Shown here in pieces: positions 43,785 to 52,485 of a DNA stretch of 64,000 bases; position 1 is the stretch's first letter; each line of letters starts with the position of its first letter. A program made the position numbers and the translations under genes. This DNA is from Chryseobacterium lacus (GTDB lineage: Bacteria > Bacteroidota > Bacteroidia > Flavobacteriales > Weeksellaceae), in assembly GCF_003336205.1 (NCBI RefSeq), contig NZ_QPIE01000007.1:62001-126000 (forward strand), read 5' to 3'. The notes below the pieces were generated by a model. The model was not told the DNA's origin, did not search any database, and worked only from the letters and a program-made list of their open reading frames with translations.

Positions 43785-43792
43785 TACATTTG
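43785..43792 (+). promoter_or_regulatory. -7 element of the tRNA-Arg gene
   Basis: TACATTTG matches TAnnTTTG and ends 7 bases before the mature tRNA 5' end, leaving almost no 5' leader. No clear -33 TTG was found. Confidence 0.5.
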
Positions 43793-43798
43793 CACTCC

Positions 43799-43870
43799 GG
43801 CTCCATAGTTCAACGGATAGAATAGAAGTTTCCTAAACTTTAGATCCAGGTTCGATTCCTGGTGGAGCTA
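43799..43870 (+). tRNA. tRNA-Arg, anticodon CCT
   Basis: A 72-base cloverleaf: acceptor GGCTCCA with TGGAGCT (one G-T pair at the end), a D-arm starting GTTC, anticodon stem GAAGT with ACTTT around loop TTCCTAA (anticodon CCT, codon AGG), a T-arm CCAGG TTCGATT CCTGG and discriminator A. CCA is not encoded. It is a single gene, not part of a cluster, and is followed by two small hairpins. Confidence 0.95.
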
Positions 43871-43943
43871 CAAAAAGAACCCACTCTTTAGAAGCGGGTT
43901 CAGTAGATAAAAACATCTCATTTTTTAGTTAGACAACAACAAA

Positions 43944-43968
43944 AAGAGAAGCCGACGGTGCTTCTCTT
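43944..43968 (+). terminator. Hairpin terminator after tRNA-Arg
   Basis: A perfect 9-bp stem (AAGAGAAGC with GCTTCTCTT) and 7-base loop followed by AAATTTTATT. A second weak 6-bp hairpin (GAACCC with GGGTTC, 43877-43901) lies between it and the tRNA. Confidence 0.65.
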
Positions 43969-44092
43969 AAATTTTATTCAAGTTTAAAATTAATTTGAGT
44001 GATATATGTAAATGTATTTTTCATTATTGAAAGTATTCAAATGTACTGAAAAATACGGTGCAAAACATGAACCAAATGTTAAAATTCACACG

Positions 44093-44116
44093 TTATCCAC
44101 AGAAAATTGTTGATAA
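44093..44116. promoter_or_regulatory. Two opposed DnaA-box 9-mers
   Basis: TTATCCACA (44093-44101, perfect, plus) and TGTTGATAA (44108-44116, one mismatch, minus) face each other 6 bases apart, in the gap before the Bat operon. Two boxes do not suffice for an origin; a regulatory or titration site is possible. Confidence 0.4.
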
Positions 44117-44255
44117 GTTGATTTTTAAAACAATTGAATGACATCTTGTTTTTGGTCAAAGTCATTTAACAAAAGTTTAACGCTGTATTGGCATCGATTA
44201 TGTTTTGTCATTGCGTGGATTTATCGCAAATTTACGCTTCATAACGAAATTAATT

Positions 44256-45260
44256 ATGTCAGAATTACATCAGGCTGAGGATATCCGGAATTTAACAGAA
44301 AAAGTAAAAGAACTCAATTTATCTTTTTCAATACTTAAAAAAGAAATTAATAAAGCCATTATCGGTCAGGAATATATGGTCGACCGCCTGCTGATCGGGT
44401 TGCTGGGAAACGGACACGTTCTATTGGAAGGAGTTCCGGGACTTGCAAAAACCTTGGCGATAAAAACTCTTGCAGAAGCTGTTCGTGGTGAGTTTTCCAG
44501 AATTCAGTTTACACCCGATCTTCTTCCTGCAGATGTGATCGGAACTCAGATTTACAATATAAAAGACAACGATTTTTCTATTAAAAAGGGGCCGGTTTTT
44601 GCCAATTTTGTTTTGGCAGACGAAATCAACAGAGCACCTTCCAAGGTACAGTCGGCACTGCTCGAGGCGATGCAGGAGAAACAGGTCACCATTGGCGATG
44701 AAACATTGTCGCTTCCTACACCGTTTCTGGTCTTGGCAACTCAAAACCCGATCGATCAAGAGGGAACTTATCAATTGCCCGAAGCGCAAAGTGACCGCTT
44801 CATGCTGAAATGCAGAATTGATTATCCGGATTTTGAAGACGAAAGAAAAGTGATGAGAATGATGTCTTCATCGCATCAGCCACAGATTATGCCGGTCATA
44901 AGCCTCGATTATATCACGGAAGCCAAGTCTCTGATAAATCAAATTTACTTAGACGAAAAAATAGAAAAATACATTCTGGATATGGTTTTCGCAACCCGTT
45001 ATCCCGGAAAATACGGACTCTCCGAACTGACAAATTATATCGCTTTCGGTGCTTCGCCACGAGCTTCTATCAATCTGGCTATTGCTTCCAGAGCATTGGC
45101 TTTCCTGAGAAACAGAGCTTTCGTTATCCCTGAAGATGTGAAGGAAATTGCAAAAGATGTACTTCGCCACCGTATTGGTTTAAGCTTTGAAGCCGAAGCA
45201 GAAGAAATGACACCAGAAAATATTGTTGATAAAATTCTGGGAAAAATTCAAGCCCCATAA
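44256..45260 (+). CDS. MoxR AAA+ ATPase of the Bat operon
   Basis: The product is 334 residues from MSELHQAEDIRNLTEK; the earlier ATG at 44205 adds a sequence without family likeness. MoxR features: IGQEYMVDRLLIGLLGNGHVL, Walker A EGVPGLAKTLAIKT (around 59), Walker B NFVLADEINRAPSKVQ, sensor ATQNPIDQEGTYQLPEAQ and the GRFMLK-type arginine region. MoxR ATPases work as chaperones for VWA-domain proteins, and three such genes follow (DUF58, BatA, BatB). A DUF58 gene starts 51 bases later. Confidence 0.93.
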   Translation: MSELHQAEDIRNLTEKVKELNLSFSILKKEINKAIIGQEYMVDRLLIGLLGNGHVLLEGVPGLAKTLAIKTLAEAVRGEFSRIQFTPDLLPADVIGTQIYNIKDNDFSIKKGPVFANFVLADEINRAPSKVQSALLEAMQEKQVTIGDETLSLPTPFLVLATQNPIDQEGTYQLPEAQSDRFMLKCRIDYPDFEDERKVMRMMSSSHQPQIMPVISLDYITEAKSLINQIYLDEKIEKYILDMVFATRYPGKYGLSELTNYIAFGASPRASINLAIASRALAFLRNRAFVIPEDVKEIAKDVLRHRIGLSFEAEAEEMTPENIVDKILGKIQAP

Positions 45261-45311
45261 CAAATCAACCATTATTATTTTGAAAGAATTTTCCAGGGAT
45301 GACTTTGAATT

Positions 45312-46175
45312 ATGGAAATAAAAGACATCGTTAAAAAAGTAAAGCAGATAGAAATCCGAAGCAGAAGAAGGTCGGAAGCTATTCTCATGGGACAGTACCA
45401 CAGTGCTTTCAAAGGACAGGGAATGACTTTTTCCGAAGTTCGCCCGTACCAGTCAGGTGACGAAATCCGCCGAATCGACTGGAATAAAACAGCGCGTTTT
45501 CGTGAGCCTTTCGTAAAGATTATGGAAGAAGAACGGGAACTGACCATGATGCTTCTTGTGGATATTTCAGCTTCAATGGACTACGGAACCAAAACGCAAC
45601 TGAAAAGAGAATTTGTGGCAGAAATTGCTGCAAGTCTTGGGTTTTCTGCTGCGGGAAACAATGATAAAGTAGGACTGATTCTGTTTGCGGATAAAGTGTA
45701 TAAAGTTGTTCCTCCACAGAAAGGAAGAAAGCACATTCTGGCAATTATCAGCAATATTCTCACCGCAGATTATATTGCTGCACCGGCAAAAACGGATCTC
45801 GCTTTGGAATATATGATGGGTATTTTCAAAAAGAAATCGCTGGTTTTTTTGTTTTCTGATTTTGAAGATAATTATGATCTCCGGACATTGAAAGTAGCTG
45901 CCCGCAAACATCAAATTTTAGGAATGCGAGTTTCTGATGAAAAAGACAATGAAATTCCGGATGTTGGATATGCACTATTTCAGGATGCAGAATCGGGACA
46001 ACAGGTCTGGGCAAATACTTCAAACAAAAGATGGCGTTACGATTTCGCGGAAGCTAAAAAACAAAAAGTAAGACAAGTGACTGAAGATTTCGAAGCAGCT
46101 TCAGCAGCGTTGATGAATATCTCTACCGGCGAAGATTATTCCAAATATTTATATCAGTATTTTCGGAAAAAATGA
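45312..46175 (+). CDS. DUF58 VWA-like protein of the Bat operon
   Basis: A 287-residue protein: the DUF58 signature YHSAFKGQGMTFSEVRPYQSGDE then RRIDWNKTARFREPFVK, and a von Willebrand A-like core with a MIDAS-type LLVDISASMDYG. Members are paired with MoxR ATPases in Bat-type operons of Bacteroidota and spirochaetes. No signal peptide, so it is cytoplasmic. It overlaps the next gene by 4 bases. Confidence 0.93.
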   Translation: MEIKDIVKKVKQIEIRSRRRSEAILMGQYHSAFKGQGMTFSEVRPYQSGDEIRRIDWNKTARFREPFVKIMEEERELTMMLLVDISASMDYGTKTQLKREFVAEIAASLGFSAAGNNDKVGLILFADKVYKVVPPQKGRKHILAIISNILTADYIAAPAKTDLALEYMMGIFKKKSLVFLFSDFEDNYDLRTLKVAARKHQILGMRVSDEKDNEIPDVGYALFQDAESGQQVWANTSNKRWRYDFAEAKKQKVRQVTEDFEAASAALMNISTGEDYSKYLYQYFRKK

Positions 46176-47077
46176 GAAGTTTCAAAAAAATATCATCAGT
46201 CGTTTTTTTGTTTATCAGCCTTGCTGTTTTTTCGCAGACTTTAGGTTCCAATCTGGATAAAACCACGCTTGCGCTCGGCGAAATAGGAACTTATACGGTT
46301 GTTATTTCCGGACTTCAGGATAAAACGGTGCATGCAGCACCGGTGAATGAGCTGCTACCTTTTCATTTCGAAGAAATAAAAGACAGCACCAACATTGCCA
46401 ACGGAAAGTATACCCGCGTGATTGAGTTTGCCATTTTTGAAGAAGGAACATTCTCTATTCCTGTTCTGGAATTCAACATCGGAGGCGAAATACAAAAAAC
46501 GATTCCTTATGAAGTAGAAGTCGTGAATACCGCTACAAAAGAGGATGAAATTAACGACATCAGAGAAAATAAAGAGATTCCGCTGCAAATTCTGGATTAT
46601 TGGGAAATGTACAAATGGTATATTCTGGCAGCATTGGCCGTGATCGCAATTATTTTTCTTATTATTATGTTCAGAAAATATGGTAGAAAAGTAAAAACTT
46701 CACCTGTTGTAAACACCAATAAAACACTTAAAGAACTCGACTTGTTAAGAAAGAAAAAATACATAGAAAATGAGGATTATCGCTCGTTCTATGTTGAATT
46801 AATGGATATTTCACGGAATTTTATTACCACACAATACCGTATTCCTGCAGATGTTTTGCTGACGGACGATCTCATTGAAGTATTACGAAATACAAACCGG
46901 ATTTCTAAGGAAAACGAAAAAGTAATTGAAGAGGCATTTCTACGGGGAGATATGGTGAAATTTGCTAAGATTTTCCCCACAAGCAGTATGATGGAAGAGG
47001 ATTTCAATGCCATTCGGAATTTTGTAAAGAGGTCTACCAAAGATCTGGAGTTGGAACAATTACGAACCGGTGTATAA
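46172..47077 (+). CDS. BatD-like single-pass protein of the Bat operon
   Basis: A 301-residue protein: signal peptide (KISSVVFLFISLAVFSQ), a periplasmic beta domain with ALGEIGTYTVVISGLQ and FHFEEIKDSTNIANGKYTR, one helix around residues 150-170 (YILAALAVIAIIFLIIMF) and a cytoplasmic C-terminal region (KTLKELDLLRKKKYIENED, RVSFYVELM-type). The layout is a reduced form of BatD. It lies between DUF58 and BatA with a 4-base overlap upstream, and probably helps assemble the Bat complex. Its exact role is unknown. Confidence 0.8.
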   Translation: MRSFKKISSVVFLFISLAVFSQTLGSNLDKTTLALGEIGTYTVVISGLQDKTVHAAPVNELLPFHFEEIKDSTNIANGKYTRVIEFAIFEEGTFSIPVLEFNIGGEIQKTIPYEVEVVNTATKEDEINDIRENKEIPLQILDYWEMYKWYILAALAVIAIIFLIIMFRKYGRKVKTSPVVNTNKTLKELDLLRKKKYIENEDYRSFYVELMDISRNFITTQYRIPADVLLTDDLIEVLRNTNRISKENEKVIEEAFLRGDMVKFAKIFPTSSMMEEDFNAIRNFVKRSTKDLELEQLRTGV

Positions 47078-47090
47078 AAGATGAAAATTA

Positions 47091-48092
47091 ATGTTTGAAT
47101 TTTTAAACTTTGAGCTGCACAACCCTTGGTTTCTATTGCTTTTTTTGCTTTTTATTCCGTTGTTGTACAAGGATTTTAAAAAAAAGGAAACCAAAGCGGT
47201 CACTGTTCCTTCAGTTAGTGGAATGCAAGAAAACACCAACATCCGCATTGTGATGACGCTTCTGATGTTGTCAAAATATTTCATTCTTTCAGCACTTATT
47301 ATTGCTATGGCCAGACCGCGGACTTTTACCATATCTGAAGATCGTGATGAAACCAAAGGCATTGATATTATGCTTTCTGTAGACGTTTCCCTCAGTATGC
47401 TTGCCCGGGATTTAGAGCCTGACCGGCTGACGGCACTGCAGGATATTGCCCGCCGTTTTATTGCGAAAAGATCAAATGACAGACTGGGATTGGTCATCTA
47501 TTCAGGGGAAGCTTTTACAAAAGTTCCGATAACATCTGATCATCAGGTTATTATTGATGAAATTTCCGACATCAGAACGCTGGAATTGGAACAGGGCACA
47601 GCAATAGGAGAAGGGCTTTCGGTTGCGGTTTCTCATTTGAAAGACAGCAAAGCGAAAAGTAAAATTATTATTTTGATGACCGATGGCGTCAACACGATAC
47701 AGAATGCGATGGATCCACAAGTCGCTGCTGAACTCGCTAAATCCAACGATATCAAGGTGTATTCAATAGGAATTGGAACGAACGGATACGCATTAATGCC
47801 GACTCATCAGGATATTTTTGGAGATTTAGTTTTTACCGAAACTCAGGTTCATATTGATGAAGCAACGTTACGTGATATTGCAGAAACAACTGGAGGAAAA
47901 TACTTTAGAGCCACCTCGAACGAAAGCCTAGAAGAAGTGTATAATGAAATTAATTTACTTGAAAAATCGGATATCGCCACCTCCCGATTGTATGATTATC
48001 AGGAATATTTCAGATATTTTCTTTGGATAGCACTCGGTATATTGCTTTTGGATGCGGCGTTGCGCTGGTGGATGTTTAAATTTATTAATTAA
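47091..48092 (+). CDS. batA: BatA, membrane VWA protein
   Basis: A 333-residue protein: two N-terminal membrane helices (PWFLLLFLLFIPLLY and a second around 65-80), then a VWA domain with the MIDAS motif MLSVDVSLSMLARDLEPDR (around 96) and a C-terminal membrane helix (YFLWIALGILLLDAAL). Bat proteins were linked to aerotolerance and stress resistance in Bacteroides. BatA and BatB likely form a metal-dependent complex at the inner membrane with MoxR. BatB begins 6 bases later. Confidence 0.92.
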   Translation: MFEFLNFELHNPWFLLLFLLFIPLLYKDFKKKETKAVTVPSVSGMQENTNIRIVMTLLMLSKYFILSALIIAMARPRTFTISEDRDETKGIDIMLSVDVSLSMLARDLEPDRLTALQDIARRFIAKRSNDRLGLVIYSGEAFTKVPITSDHQVIIDEISDIRTLELEQGTAIGEGLSVAVSHLKDSKAKSKIIILMTDGVNTIQNAMDPQVAAELAKSNDIKVYSIGIGTNGYALMPTHQDIFGDLVFTETQVHIDEATLRDIAETTGGKYFRATSNESLEEVYNEINLLEKSDIATSRLYDYQEYFRYFLWIALGILLLDAALRWWMFKFIN

Positions 48093-48098
48093 AAAAAG

Positions 48099-49106
48099 AT
48101 GAACTGGAGCTTAGGTAATTACTGGTATCTTTTTCTGCTACTGCTTGTTCCGCTGCTGGCAGTAGTTCTTGTAAATTACCGGAAGTGGAAGAAAAACAGA
48201 AGAAATACATTTGCAGAAACCCGATTTCAGGATGAACTTTTTGAAGATAAATCACCGTTTTATGGAGTTTTTCCTTTGCTGTATTTTATTGCCCTCGTTT
48301 TTCTGATCTTTTCAATTATCGATTTATTGGGCGGAAAAGAAGAAATAAAATCTTCCCAAAAGATGAACAATGTCATTTTTGTTTTGGATGTTTCCAATTC
48401 CATGAATGCAGAAGATGTGGAACCTAACCGATTGACATTAGCCAAAAACCTGATCATTAATACGATGCAGAAAATGACTAATGACAGAGTAGGGATTGTG
48501 GTTTTTGCCGGCGAAGCTTCTTCCATTATGCCATTAACAACAGATTATTCAGCTGCGGAAACCTACATTTCCGGTATTGAAACCAATATTATGAAAATTC
48601 AGGGAACAGATTTTCTGAAAGCGATGGAAGAAACCGCCAGAAAATTTAAAAACATTGCCAAAGGTTCCCGAAAAGTTGTTCTGATCAGTGATGGCGAAGA
48701 CAATGAAGGAAATGAAGATCGCGCCATTCGCCTTGCTAAAAATGAAGGAATGAGCGTGATTTCTGTTGGAGTTGGTTCGGATGAAGGTGCGCCGGTTCCG
48801 GTGTATGTTTTCGGACAACTGATGGGATATAAAACTGACAGAAGCGGACAAACAATACTTTCGCAGAGACAAACGGTTGCTTTGGAAAAAACTGCTCGAT
48901 CCACAGGCGGAACGTATATAGATGGCAATAATCTGGAACAGGCGATTCAACAAATCCACGATGCCCTGAACAATAAAAACAGTACAACCGAAAGCTTGGT
49001 TCAGTCTCATAATTCTATTCATTATTATCAATATTTTCTGGCGGTTTCGCTGCTGTTTTTTCTCCTCATCTATTTCCTTAATCCGAAAAGAGATCTCAAT
49101 GTTTAA
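48099..49106 (+). CDS. batB: BatB, membrane VWA protein
   Basis: A 335-residue paralogue of BatA: N-terminal helix (YWYLFLLLLVPLLAVVLVN), second helix (VFPLLYFIALVFLIFSI), VWA domain with VLDVSNSMNAEDVEPNRL (MIDAS, around 96), a Thr-MIDAS TDYSAAETYI and C-terminal helix (YFLAVSLLFFLLIYFL). Near-identical architecture and the shared DVExxRL tail of the MIDAS region with BatA suggest gene duplication. Ends about 100 bases before batC. Confidence 0.93.
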   Translation: MNWSLGNYWYLFLLLLVPLLAVVLVNYRKWKKNRRNTFAETRFQDELFEDKSPFYGVFPLLYFIALVFLIFSIIDLLGGKEEIKSSQKMNNVIFVLDVSNSMNAEDVEPNRLTLAKNLIINTMQKMTNDRVGIVVFAGEASSIMPLTTDYSAAETYISGIETNIMKIQGTDFLKAMEETARKFKNIAKGSRKVVLISDGEDNEGNEDRAIRLAKNEGMSVISVGVGSDEGAPVPVYVFGQLMGYKTDRSGQTILSQRQTVALEKTARSTGGTYIDGNNLEQAIQQIHDALNNKNSTTESLVQSHNSIHYYQYFLAVSLLFFLLIYFLNPKRDLNV

Positions 49107-49204
49107 GTTTTCCCCTTATTATCAGGGATTTGAAGCTGTTTTTAACCAAACTTTAACGCCATCCTGTCTTTTTTATTAACATTTAAAGAAATAATTTTGC
49201 AGCA

Positions 49205-49912
49205 ATGAGGAATACAGGCATTTTTGTCTTTTTTGTACTTTTTTTTCTGGGTGGATTTTCCTCTGCTCAAAGTCGTTATAATATTTTGATGTATGAAGGA
49301 AATCAAGCTTTTAAGAGCAATAAGTTTGAAGCTGCTACATCTAAATTTATGGAAGTGGCCAGAAGTGACGAAAAGGATTTTGCAGCACATTATAATTTAG
49401 GAAACTCATTGTATAAAAGCAAAAAATACGAAGAAGCCAAAGCTGAATTTGAAAAAGCCGGGCAAATAGCTCAAACGTTGTCGGACAAAGCATCTGCTTT
49501 ACACAATCTTGGAAATACTTACATGAAACTGAATCAGCCTGAAAAAGCCGCAGAATATTACAAACAATCCCTGAAACAGGAACCTCACAACGAGGCAACC
49601 CGAAAGAATTATGAAATCGCAAAATTGAAGGAAAAGCAAAATCAGCAGAACCAGCATGAAAGTGAAGGTAAAAACGGCGATGAGCAGGACCAAGGACAAC
49701 AAGGCGATGGAAAAAACCAAAATGAAGGACAGCAAGGGCAGGGAAAAAGTGATAACAGCAGTGCCGATGGAAAAAACAATGACGGTACACTTCCCAAAGG
49801 TATGGAGGATGCTATACTGAAAAAAATAGCAGAAAAAGAAAGGGAAACGGCACGGCGTATTCTGAACAAAGATTCCTATTCCATTCCCGAAAGCAATGAG
49901 AAGGACTGGTAA
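49205..49912 (+). CDS. batC: BatC, periplasmic TPR protein
   Basis: A 235-residue protein: signal peptide (NTGIFVFFVLFFLGGFSSAQ), about four TPR helices (AHYNLGNSLYKSKKYEEA, ALHNLGNTYMKLNQPEKA), a glutamine/glycine/asparagine-rich linker (about residues 140-195) and a charged end. It likely bridges Bat proteins on the periplasmic side. A TAATTTTG -7 element at 49192-49199 ends only 5 bases before the ATG, so a leaderless internal promoter is possible. BatD follows directly. Confidence 0.88.
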   Translation: MRNTGIFVFFVLFFLGGFSSAQSRYNILMYEGNQAFKSNKFEAATSKFMEVARSDEKDFAAHYNLGNSLYKSKKYEEAKAEFEKAGQIAQTLSDKASALHNLGNTYMKLNQPEKAAEYYKQSLKQEPHNEATRKNYEIAKLKEKQNQQNQHESEGKNGDEQDQGQQGDGKNQNEGQQGQGKSDNSSADGKNNDGTLPKGMEDAILKKIAEKERETARRILNKDSYSIPESNEKDW

Positions 49913-51634
49913 ATGAAGAAATTTTTCTACATATTATTTCTGATTTTTTTCGCTGCCGGACAAGCTCAGGTAATGCTGGAGGTGAAAACAGCCAAAAAAG
50001 ATTACACTGAAAATGACGATATTACTGTCACTATTTCCTTGGAAATCAGCGGAAGAGATCTGGTGCAGGAAACTTCTTTAAAGATGTTCGACTTGTCAAA
50101 ATTTGATGTGATAACCAACGGCTCGAACCGAAATACTTTTATCGATCAGAAAACCGGAGTTTTTGTTGACCATAAATTTTATCAGTTTGTTCTTAGACCA
50201 AAAAAACCCGGACGTATCAAAATTGGTTCCGCTTCTGTTGTGGTGAACGAAAAATTATATTACACCGAACCTTTCGATATTTTCGTAGCACCATCAGAAA
50301 AAAAAATGGCTGATAATGATGCCAATGATGTTTTCCTGAATGTGGAATTGAAGGAAGCCGAGGTCTATGAAAATCAGCCTACAGTTGCCGTTTTGAAAGC
50401 TTTTAGCAGGAATATTCATAATTTTAGAAAAGTAAGAAATATCCGTCTTCCACAGCATGACAACGCCAATATACTTCCGGTAAGTTTTGCGAAATCGGAT
50501 ATTGAACCTTCCTTAGATAATGCGGCTTCACAAGTGTTGGCTATTTATTTAATTTATCCTAAAGAAGCCGGAAGACTGCAACTTTCCCCAGTTTCTGCGA
50601 ATATCTCTTCCAAAAAAAATACGATTGTTTCCAACAAAGTGAATCTTCGGGTGAAGGAACTTCCGGAAGATGCGCCCGATCATTTCAAAAATGCGGTTGG
50701 AAAATTCAAGGTTCAGCTTTCGCATAACGCTAAAGGAAAAGCAGAATTAGAGAAGCCAATTTTGGTAGATGTAAAAATTTCTGGCGTTGGAAATTTTGAA
50801 AATCTTGAAATACCGGAAATCTCGAAGTCTGCCGATTATACTTTTTTTCCACCAAAGATTACGAAAAATACCACCGTAAATGAAACTGGAATAAAAGGGG
50901 AAATTATCGCCAGTTATGTGGTCATTCCTAAGAAAACGGGCAAATTAGATATCCAGGCGGAACCGTTTTCATTTTTTGATCCTTCTAAGCAGAGGTATGT
51001 GGACGCAGGAAAACAAATGGTTTCATTAGAGGTTTTTACACACAGTGAAATTTTATCTTCCAGAACTCCTTTGGAGCGCATGAATGAATATTCCAATACG
51101 GTTTTGGAAACAGTAGCAAGTCCTGTGGTGAATACAGAAGTGCTCAAAGTGAAGGAACATAATTCCATTAAATGGAGCACAGTACTGCTTAATACACTCA
51201 TTTTCTTAACTGTAATCGTGTTGTTTTTTCTGTTACGATATTTTCAAAAAACAAATAAAAAAAATAAAAATACTTCACCACTTCCTCCGGTAACTACGGT
51301 GCAGGAGAAAGAGCAGGAAATAAAATCCAATCTGAAAGCAGACATCAACGATTATTTTTATTATTTAAAAAAATTACATCATGAACAGGAATATGATCTT
51401 TTTTTCCAAACGGTGGAAGAAATGGATCAGGAAGTCAGAAATCAGTACTTTCAGAACTCTGAGCAGGATTTCAAAATTTTTCTGGAAAAGCATCAGGGAC
51501 CGCAGACCGCCGATGAATATAGAAAATTGAAGCAGCAGATTCAGATAGAAAAGTTTGCTCCGTTACATGATGAGGAAGGAATGGATGCCCTCATGGAAGC
51601 CCTAATTAAATTGTATTCTAAGATTAGTAAATAA
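49913..51634 (+). CDS. batD: BatD, oxygen-tolerance protein
   Basis: A 573-residue protein: signal peptide (FFYILFLIFFAAGQAQ), a long periplasmic part with three or more beta domains (VFVDHKFYQFVLRPKKPGRI and PILVDVKISGVGNFENLE), a membrane helix around residues 424-442 (LNTLIFLTVIVLFFLLRYF) and a cytoplasmic coiled C-terminus of about 120 residues. It starts at the base after the batC stop and completes the Bat operon. No batE-type gene follows. Confidence 0.92.
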   Translation: MKKFFYILFLIFFAAGQAQVMLEVKTAKKDYTENDDITVTISLEISGRDLVQETSLKMFDLSKFDVITNGSNRNTFIDQKTGVFVDHKFYQFVLRPKKPGRIKIGSASVVVNEKLYYTEPFDIFVAPSEKKMADNDANDVFLNVELKEAEVYENQPTVAVLKAFSRNIHNFRKVRNIRLPQHDNANILPVSFAKSDIEPSLDNAASQVLAIYLIYPKEAGRLQLSPVSANISSKKNTIVSNKVNLRVKELPEDAPDHFKNAVGKFKVQLSHNAKGKAELEKPILVDVKISGVGNFENLEIPEISKSADYTFFPPKITKNTTVNETGIKGEIIASYVVIPKKTGKLDIQAEPFSFFDPSKQRYVDAGKQMVSLEVFTHSEILSSRTPLERMNEYSNTVLETVASPVVNTEVLKVKEHNSIKWSTVLLNTLIFLTVIVLFFLLRYFQKTNKKNKNTSPLPPVTTVQEKEQEIKSNLKADINDYFYYLKKLHHEQEYDLFFQTVEEMDQEVRNQYFQNSEQDFKIFLEKHQGPQTADEYRKLKQQIQIEKFAPLHDEEGMDALMEALIKLYSKISK

Positions 51635-51648
51635 TCAAAAATAATTCA

Positions 51649-51656
51649 TAATTTTG
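51649..51656 (+). promoter_or_regulatory. -7 element of the marC gene
   Basis: TAATTTTG matches TAnnTTTG and lies 17 bases before the marC ATG, in the 39 bases after batD. No -33 TTG was found. Confidence 0.45.
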
Positions 51657-51673
51657 CGGAATTATTAATTGAT

Positions 51674-52273
51674 ATGATTTTCGAACATTTTTCCTGGAAA
51701 GAAGTATTAACCTGTTTTATGGTTCTTTTTGCTGTGATTGATATTATTGGCTCTATTCCTATTATTGTTAGTTTGAAACAGAAGTTCGGTCAAATTGAAG
51801 CAGAAAAAGCATCAGTTGTAGCGGGAATTTTGATGATAATTTTTCTGTTCGTGGGAAATAAAATTCTGAATTTCATCGGGGTAGATGTAAACTCCTTCGC
51901 CATTGCTGGTGCATTTGTCATCTTCATTATTGCTTTGGAAATGATTTTGGGTGTTCAGATCCAGCGTCATACGGAAGCCAAAGCAGCGTCTATTGTTCCT
52001 ATTGCTTTTCCTCTGATTGCAGGAGCAGGAACGCTTACCACTACACTTTCGTTAAAAGCTCAGTATCATGATATTAACATTATTGTCGGCATCATTCTGA
52101 ATACTGTTCTGGTATATATTGTTTTAAAATCGTCGAATTGGCTGGAAAAGAAAATAGGAGAGGGAACCCTGAAAGTGGTGGAAAAAGTTTTCGGAATTAT
52201 CCTTTTAGCCATCGCTATTAAATTATTTACCAGTAACTTTGCGCAACTGTTTCAGAACTCTATTCATTTTTAA
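51674..52273 (+). CDS. marC: MarC-family integral membrane protein
   Basis: A 199-residue protein with six membrane helices. Family motifs: FAVIDIIGSIPIIVSLKQ, NFIGVDVNSFAIAGAFVIF and the conserved PIAFPLIAGAGTLTTTLS. MarC proteins have no established transport substrate. The start follows a promoter-like element. A small two-helix gene begins 17 bases after the stop and may be co-transcribed. Confidence 0.93.
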   Translation: MIFEHFSWKEVLTCFMVLFAVIDIIGSIPIIVSLKQKFGQIEAEKASVVAGILMIIFLFVGNKILNFIGVDVNSFAIAGAFVIFIIALEMILGVQIQRHTEAKAASIVPIAFPLIAGAGTLTTTLSLKAQYHDINIIVGIILNTVLVYIVLKSSNWLEKKIGEGTLKVVEKVFGIILLAIAIKLFTSNFAQLFQNSIHF

Positions 52274-52290
52274 AAAAAAACAGACCGGTT

Positions 52291-52485
52291 ATGCAAACGA
52301 TTTATAAAGTATTTCTTGTTATTTTCATTGTCTTCTTAGGGTTTAATATTTTCGCTATAAATTATAATGAAAACTGGATGAGCGAAGAAAACTCCATCTA
52401 TATATTCTCTATTGTCGCTTCAGTATTCGGGCTTTTGTGCACGTATATTCTGCACATCTGGAGCAAATTGAAAGTTAAGCAGTAA
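52291..52485 (+). CDS. Small two-helix membrane protein
   Basis: A 64-residue protein with two predicted membrane segments: IYKVFLVIFIVFLGFNIFAI and IYIFSIVASVFGLLCTYIL, joined by a short acidic loop (NYNENWMSEENS). Not recognised. Coding use is normal and it follows marC by 17 bases. Its last 11 bases overlap the 3' end of the isochorismate synthase gene on the opposite strand. Confidence 0.7.
   Translation: MQTIYKVFLVIFIVFLGFNIFAINYNENWMSEENSIYIFSIVASVFGLLCTYILHIWSKLKVKQ

Larger units (their letters stand above)
43871..44255. other. 385-base gene-free region between tRNA-Arg and Bat operon
   Basis: No gene seen. It holds the tRNA trailer hairpins, then an AT-rich stretch with two opposed DnaA-like 9-mers (44093-44116), followed by the Bat operon start region. 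I could not find a convincing -33/-7 pair for the MoxR gene. Confidence 0.6.

Noticed and set aside
44041-44260. Candidate chromosomal replication origin
   Set aside because: Only two DnaA-like boxes, no dense cluster and no dnaA gene; reported as regulatory possibility only.
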